Source of the DNA: Dehalococcoidales bacterium
Lineage (GTDB): Bacteria; Chloroflexota; Dehalococcoidia; Dehalococcoidales; RBG-16-60-22
Length of the DNA stretch: 33,555 nt
Assembly: GCA_028714335.1 (NCBI GenBank)
Contig: JAQTMM010000015.1
Coordinates: 1-33,555, forward strand
Direction of reading: 5' to 3'
Both the position numbers and the translations under genes were made by a program. Under the pieces are notes generated by a model. That model did not search any database, had not been told where the DNA came from, and saw nothing but the letters and a program-made list of their open reading frames with translations. Below, in pieces: positions 29,448 through 33,555 of the stretch (within the stretch, counting starts at the first letter, position 1; each line of letters starts with the position of its first letter).

Positions 29448-30029
29448 TTACTTCTTGGCTTTGGGTTTTACTTCCCACCCCACTTTAAAAGCGCTGGCAA
29501 CGGCATCACCGAGGGGGTAATACTTCATCGGGCCAAAGGCAAACGGTTTTACTTTTGTGATGTCCGGTCGGCCGTTAGTGATGCAATCCTCGTCAATATG
29601 CGTCTCGGTGATTTTGCCGACCACCAGTATGTGACTGCCCAGATTCAGTAAGTGTATAGCCTCGCATTCCAGGTTAATCGGACACTGCTCAATGAGCGGG
29701 GCGGTCTTCAATTCGCCGTAAAAAACCTGGAATTTACAGTCCGCTACTTTATCCACATCCTTACCGGAAACAAGGCCGCAATAATCGGTCTCTTTAACAA
29801 GGTCAACGGATGGGATATTGACCGAGAAAGCGCGATTCTGGTAGATGCCCTTAAGACTATAACGCTGTGGCTGCAGCGCTATTGAAACGGATGCTGGATT
29901 GCTGGCTGCTACGCCCGCCCAGGCTACTGCTGCGAAATCCGGTTTACCGTCCGTAATTGCTCCGACTAATACCGTCGGGTGCGGCCAAACCAGCGGCATG
30001 GGTGCTTGTCCTAAAGTTATCTTAGTCAT
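29448..30029 (-). CDS. Flavin reductase-like FMN-binding protein (flavoredoxin type)
   Basis: 193 residues. It has the flavin reductase-like split-barrel pattern of flavoredoxins: WPHPTVLVGAITDGKPDFAAVAWAGVAASNPASVSIALQ, NRAFSVNIPS, HILVVGKITE. Such proteins bind FMN and transfer electrons or reduce flavin. Its start codon overlaps the hypF stop by 1 nt and hypC follows 11 nt later, so it is an integral member of the hyp operon although it is not part of the standard hyp set. It may be an electron donor in maturation, or a passenger in the operon. Confidence 0.88.
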   Translation of the reverse strand: MTKITLGQAPMPLVWPHPTVLVGAITDGKPDFAAVAWAGVAASNPASVSIALQPQRYSLKGIYQNRAFSVNIPSVDLVKETDYCGLVSGKDVDKVADCKFQVFYGELKTAPLIEQCPINLECEAIHLLNLGSHILVVGKITETHIDEDCITNGRPDITKVKPFAFGPMKYYPLGDAVASAFKVGWEVKPKAKK

Positions 30030-32329
30030 TATTTACTCCCTATATTTGCATTAGCTATTGCCACCTGCCCCAGTGAGATGCCCCCGTCGTTACAGGGCAC
30101 CTGACGGTGAGTATATACCTCAAAGCCCGCCGACTCAAGCAGGGCGGTGGTTTTTCTCAAGAGCAGGCGGTTCTGAAATACCCCGCCGCTCAAGGCAACG
30201 CGCTTTAGCCCCGCCTCCCTTTTAATGGTTTGGCAGGTTTCTACTATCATTTGCGCTATAGTATTGTGAAAGCGTGCGGCAACGGCGGCTGGCGTTGTTT
30301 TATTTAAAACATCTTTTGTCACGGCTTCTAACAAATCTCTGATTTTTATAATGTTGACCGCATTTTGTGTTTCAAATGAATATGGGTAAACTCTTTTTTC
30401 ATCGGGGGCAGCATATGCCGCCATTTCCAGCTCGATGGCTGCCTGTGCCTCGTACTCGATAACGCCCCTCACGCCGCAAAGCGCCGCCACGGCGTCAAAT
30501 AATCGCCCCATGCTGGAAGTCAGCGGCGCGTTGACTTGCTTGGCCACCTGGTCTTTTATAATATCTATTTCTTCTTTATCAACCTGCTTCAAGAAGGGGA
30601 GGCTTTTGTCCAACTCTATTCCTAAAGCCGTCAGGTAGCCGATGGCGGTGCGGTAGGGTTTTTTTATCGCTAAAGCGCCCCCCGCCAGCGGGAGGTATTC
30701 CAGGTACGCTAAGCGTTTAAAGCCTTTATAGTCCGCCACCATGAATTCCCCGCCCCAGATAGCGCCGTCGGTTCCGTAGCCCGTGCCGTCCAATGCTACC
30801 CCGATGACTTTATCCTTTAGCCCGTTTTCCGCCATGCACGACGTGATATGTGCGTGGTGGTGCTGGACGGGGTACAATGTTAGCCCCGTTTTTGCCCCCA
30901 ATTCCTCGGCGTACTTGGTAGGGAGGTATTCCGGGTGCGTGTCGTGGGCGATGACCTCCGGCTTTATCCTAAAGAGTTTTTCATACAATTCCAACGTATT
31001 GACATAATGTTCCAGCGTTTCCATGTTTTCCATGTCCCCGATGTGCTGGCTGACAAAGGCGTAATTATCGCGCGTCAGGCAAAAGGTGTTCTTTTCCTCC
31101 GCGCCGCAGCCCAGTATCTGCCGGCTCTGGAAGGGGAGGCGGACGGGATAAGGGGCGTAGCCGCGAGCACGGCGCGTAAAGCGCGGCACGTTGTTTTCTA
31201 CAATCATCACGGAATCGTCGTAGCGCGCATAAATATCCCGGTTGTGCATTAGAAAATAATCAGCGATGCCGCCCAGCCGCCGTAAAGCCTCGTCGTTGTC
31301 TTTGGCGATTGGCTCCTCGCTGATGTTGCCGGAAGTCATGACCAGCGGCAGAGCCGTTTCTCTTAAGAGGAGGTGGTGGAGGGGAGTGTAGGGCAGCATA
31401 ACGCCCAGGTGCTTAAGCCCCGGCGCCACTGCTTTAGCTATAGTTGACTTGCCTTTCCACCTAACTAAAACAATCGGGGCACCCGGCGATTTAAGCAGGG
31501 TTTCTTCTTCTTTAGATACTTCGCAGTGCTGCTTGATTTCGTTAATATCCGCCAGCATTACCGCTAATGGTTTAGCCGGGCGGTTCTTACGCCGGCGCAA
31601 ACGTTGGACGGTTTGCTCGCTGGTGGCGTCGCAAGCGAGCAAAAAGCCCCCCAGCCCCTTTACCCCCATGGTTTTCCCTTCTTTTAGAATAGTGGCAGCC
31701 TGGATAATAACATCATCGCAAGCTATTGCCTTGCCTTGAGCATTCGTCAGTTCCAGCTGGGGGCCGCATACCGGGCAGGCGTTGGGCTGGGCATGAAAGC
31801 GCCGGTCCAGCGGGTCGTTGTATTCCTTCCGGCAGGCGGGGCACATCTTAAAGCGGTGCATCGTGGTATTGGGGCGGTCGTAGGGGATGTCCTTGATAAT
31901 CGTAAAGCGCGGGCCGCAGTTGGTGCAGTTGGTAAAGGGGTAACGATACCGCCGGTCTTTGGGGTTGAATATCTCCTTAAGACAGTCCGGGCAGGTGGCG
32001 ATGTCCGGGGAAACTAATTGATATTTACCCGCCTCGGCGACGCTGTCACGGATTTCAAACCCATCAAAGTGCTGGGGCGTTCCAGGTGCGGCTTCAATAC
32101 CCTCGATGTGTGCCATCGGCGGCGCGTTTTCCCGCAGGTCTTTAACGAACTGGGCGATGTTTTTAGCATCTCCTTCCACCTCTATCTTCACATCCTCCGA
32201 GGTGTTGCAGACCCACCCCCGCAGGTTATGCCGGGAGGCAAGCTGGTAAACGAAAGGACGGAAGCCCACCCCTTGCACAACACCGCGCACGCTAACGCGG
32301 GAAAGACTTAATGTGCTTGTTTTAACCAT
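30029..32329 (-). CDS. hypF: Carbamoyltransferase HypF
   Basis: 766 residues, full length. HypF makes carbamoyl-adenylate from carbamoyl phosphate and ATP and loads HypE. Domains in order: acylphosphatase (VRGVVQGVGFRPFVYQLA, about 14-100), two zinc fingers (CPDC...CTNC and CPAC...CPVC, about 115-190), YrdC-like (KGLGGFLLACDAT..., about 210-390), and the Kae1-like carbamoyltransferase half with VQHHHAHITSCM, GVALDGTGYGTDG and ALSGGVFQNRLLL. All signature motifs are intact. It lies 6 nt after hypB. Confidence 0.97.
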   Translation of the reverse strand: MVKTSTLSLSRVSVRGVVQGVGFRPFVYQLASRHNLRGWVCNTSEDVKIEVEGDAKNIAQFVKDLRENAPPMAHIEGIEAAPGTPQHFDGFEIRDSVAEAGKYQLVSPDIATCPDCLKEIFNPKDRRYRYPFTNCTNCGPRFTIIKDIPYDRPNTTMHRFKMCPACRKEYNDPLDRRFHAQPNACPVCGPQLELTNAQGKAIACDDVIIQAATILKEGKTMGVKGLGGFLLACDATSEQTVQRLRRRKNRPAKPLAVMLADINEIKQHCEVSKEEETLLKSPGAPIVLVRWKGKSTIAKAVAPGLKHLGVMLPYTPLHHLLLRETALPLVMTSGNISEEPIAKDNDEALRRLGGIADYFLMHNRDIYARYDDSVMIVENNVPRFTRRARGYAPYPVRLPFQSRQILGCGAEEKNTFCLTRDNYAFVSQHIGDMENMETLEHYVNTLELYEKLFRIKPEVIAHDTHPEYLPTKYAEELGAKTGLTLYPVQHHHAHITSCMAENGLKDKVIGVALDGTGYGTDGAIWGGEFMVADYKGFKRLAYLEYLPLAGGALAIKKPYRTAIGYLTALGIELDKSLPFLKQVDKEEIDIIKDQVAKQVNAPLTSSMGRLFDAVAALCGVRGVIEYEAQAAIELEMAAYAAPDEKRVYPYSFETQNAVNIIKIRDLLEAVTKDVLNKTTPAAVAARFHNTIAQMIVETCQTIKREAGLKRVALSGGVFQNRLLLRKTTALLESAGFEVYTHRQVPCNDGGISLGQVAIANANIGSK

Positions 32330-32335
32330 AAAGAA

Positions 32336-33004
32336 TTACTTGTTTTTCTTCTCTTTTATCTTGCCTTCCAGCCAGTCGAACCATTCCTGCATACCCGCCC
32401 CGGTCTTGCAGGAAACGGGGAAGAGGATGACGTCCGGGTTCAGCCCGTCCACCACTTTACGGAAGGCTTTTTCATTAAAATCGAGGTGGGGCTGGAGGTC
32501 GGTTTTGTTCAAAATCACCACGTCGCTATCGGCAAACATGGCGGGGTACTTGTAAGGCTTATCGTCGCCTTCCGGCGTACTGGAAATCATCAGTCGGACC
32601 TCTTCGCCCAACAGGTAGGCGTTGGGGCAGATGAGGTTGCCGACATTTTCAATGAAAAGCAGGTCGATGTTTGGCAAAGGGAGGTTGTTCAGTCCGTCCT
32701 CCACCATAAAGGCGTCCAGGTGGCAGCCGCCGCCGGTGTTGATTTGCACCACCGGTATCCCCACTGCGCTGACCTTTTCCGCGTCCACGCTGGAGGCTAC
32801 ATCGCCTTCAATCACGGCGATTTTGTACTTTTTACTCAGCTGTTTGATGGTGGCCATAATCAGGCTGGTCTTGCCTGCCCCCGGGGACGACATGATATTA
32901 ATAGTCAGGATTTTTTGGGCGTCCAACCGCTTTTTATTTTCGGCGGCTTTATCCTCGTTCTTGCCGAGGATTTTTTCGCCTACCTGAATGACTTTAATGT
33001 TCAT
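32336..33004 (-). CDS. hypB: Hydrogenase nickel-insertion GTPase HypB
   Basis: 222 residues. HypB is a SIMIBI GTPase that delivers nickel with HypA. P-loop SSPGAGKTSLI, switch regions IEGDV and ENVGNLICP, and NKTD are present. The metal site Cys-His in NTGGGCHLDA is conserved. The N-terminus is short and has neither the CxxCGC motif of E. coli HypB nor a His-rich nickel-storage arm. It starts directly after the hypA stop. Confidence 0.96.
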   Translation of the reverse strand: MNIKVIQVGEKILGKNEDKAAENKKRLDAQKILTINIMSSPGAGKTSLIMATIKQLSKKYKIAVIEGDVASSVDAEKVSAVGIPVVQINTGGGCHLDAFMVEDGLNNLPLPNIDLLFIENVGNLICPNAYLLGEEVRLMISSTPEGDDKPYKYPAMFADSDVVILNKTDLQPHLDFNEKAFRKVVDGLNPDVILFPVSCKTGAGMQEWFDWLEGKIKEKKNK

Positions 33005-33346
33005 TTACTCCACCTCTAAACTTTCCATATAACATTCCTGCCCGGAGGTTATCTCGACGCTGGTTTCGTTGCACTCTGGACACACCCACTTGTGGTCGGA
33101 CGGCGCAAAGACGATGTTGCATCGGCGGCAGCGTATCTGTATCGGTTTAGTCTCAAAATTCAGCTTGGCTCCTTCCGCCAGAGTGTTTTTGCTGATAACG
33201 TCGAAGTAAAACTGCACGCAGTCCGGCACTACCCCGGAAAGCTCGCCCACTACCAGGTTGATGCCGGCTATTTTCCTGGCTTTGGCTTCTTTAGCTTTCT
33301 CGACCGCCAGCGCTAACATGCTCTCCGTAATACTCGCTTCATGCAT
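33005..33346 (-). CDS. hypA: Hydrogenase nickel-insertion protein HypA
   Basis: 113 residues. The start at 33346 (MHEASITESML) is required because the nickel-binding His2 must follow the Met; the longer track ORF is rejected. The zinc site CRRC...CPEC is intact. It delivers nickel to the hydrogenase large subunit together with HypB. No strong ribosome site is seen; the leader is short. It is the first gene of the operon. Confidence 0.95.
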   Translation of the reverse strand: MHEASITESMLALAVEKAKEAKARKIAGINLVVGELSGVVPDCVQFYFDVISKNTLAEGAKLNFETKPIQIRCRRCNIVFAPSDHKWVCPECNETSVEITSGQECYMESLEVE

Positions 33347-33365
33347 AATGCAATACTCTAGTTTA

Positions 33366-33394
33366 ATTATAGATGAGGAATGGGGGAGGGGCAA
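33366..33394 (-). promoter_or_regulatory. Promoter of the hyp operon
   Basis: On the minus strand: TTGCCC, 17 nt, TATAAT, about 19 nt before the hypA ATG. The -10 is perfect, and the -35 matches in TTG only. The predicted leader is only about 12 nt. Confidence 0.5.
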
Positions 33395-33423
33395 ATAAAT
33401 ACGTTGCTTATTTTAAGGGGAAA

Positions 33424-33485
33424 CGAGTGAAGTATTTGCCATAAACAAATTTACTTCACTCCAATATTATGTTATAATTCACTCG
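33424..33485. promoter_or_regulatory. Repeated TTCACT inverted repeats (candidate operator)
   Basis: CGAGTGAAGTA (33424-33434), TACTTCACT (33452-33460) and TTCACTCG (33478-33485). The first pairs with the second (9 bp, AGTGAAGTA/TACTTCACT) and with the third (8 bp, CGAGTGAA/TTCACTCG). The second overlaps the -35 and the third the end of the -10 of the rightward promoter. Confidence 0.55.
33450..33478 (+). promoter_or_regulatory. Promoter of the rightmost gene
   Basis: TTTACT, 17 nt, TATAAT (33473-33478) with TGT directly before it, an extended -10. It lies 44 nt before the TTG start. Confidence 0.6.
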
Positions 33486-33522
33486 TAAATAATAATCAAC
33501 ATAAAGTCTGAAGAGGTACAAG

Positions 33523-33555
33523 TTGGACAAAGCTAAAAAGACAGAAGTCATCACG
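33523..33555 (+). CDS. Start of a gene cut by the window edge, possibly ribosomal protein S15
   Basis: TTG start with AGAGGT 5 nt upstream, then codons for MDKAKKTEVIT before the window ends. The first eleven residues look like the N-terminus of some bacterial S15 proteins (rpsO), but this is too little to be sure. A strong promoter precedes it, which would suit a ribosomal protein gene. Confidence 0.45.
   Translation, partial: MDKAKKTEVIT

Noticed and set aside
26533-33346. A selenoprotein with in-frame UGA inside the hyp run
   Set aside because: All reading frames there are full length without an internal UGA, and the gaps are too short for a missed gene.
1-33555. CRISPR array, phage or transposase genes
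   Set aside because: No regularly spaced short repeats, integrase, transposase or phage structural genes were seen; the repeats at 1-8933 are coding gene duplications.

Overview
The window looks like the chromosome of an anaerobic bacterium of medium GC. It carries selenocysteine machinery (selA, selB and a UCA-anticodon tRNA-Sec), a complete nickel-hydrogenase maturation set (hypABCDEF plus an endopeptidase), two fdhD-like genes with a MOSC protein, and MoeB/MoaD-type genes. This points to a metabolism using [NiFe(Se)] hydrogenase and molybdenum/tungsten formate dehydrogenase, although neither structural enzyme lies in the window. A Chloroflexota (Dehalococcoidia-like) host is my best guess from gene content and style. 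It is an inference, not something the sequence proves.

Region 1 (1-8933) is the most unusual part: a head-to-tail array of six paralogous surface proteins, the first cut by the window edge. The five complete ones share a signal peptide, a caspase-like (peptidase C14) domain containing an EF-hand-like loop, InlB-type B-repeats, one transmembrane helix and a short cytoplasmic tail that is proline-rich or basic. The His/Cys dyad is intact in copies 2 and 3 and replaced in copies 4, 5 and 6, while the calcium-type loop is kept in all five. Each complete copy is preceded by a similar promoter-like box, TGTGGTAAAAT or a variant. This looks like an undescribed array of membrane-anchored caspases and pseudocaspases.

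Region 2 (9040-13701) holds a zinc-ribbon/OB-fold protein, a CoA-pyrophosphatase-type NUDIX hydrolase, an acyl-CoA dehydrogenase, a GIY-YIG gene bracketed by inverted palindromic repeats, tgt, and a 49-residue zinc-ribbon protein absent from the ORF track.

Region 3 (13702-19407, minus strand) is one tight run: cysE, mnmA, MOSC, fdhD-like 2, fdhD-like 1, nadA, moeB-like, moaD-like. Its theme is sulfur transfer and molybdenum-cofactor or formate-dehydrogenase maturation.

Region 4 (19478-26532, plus strand) has selA, a stand-alone AICAR transformylase and selB, then a zinc-ribbon membrane-associated protein, an AT-rich island (a 40-residue ORF, a relic of the zinc-ribbon gene and an unknown 256-residue protein), and two tandem plsY genes.

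Region 5 (26535-33394, minus strand) is hypA-hypB-hypF-flavin reductase-hypC-hypD-hypE-endopeptidase followed by tRNA-Sec, which has its own strong promoter. Past a divergent regulatory region with repeated TTCACT inverted repeats, the window ends just inside a plus-strand gene that may be rpsO.
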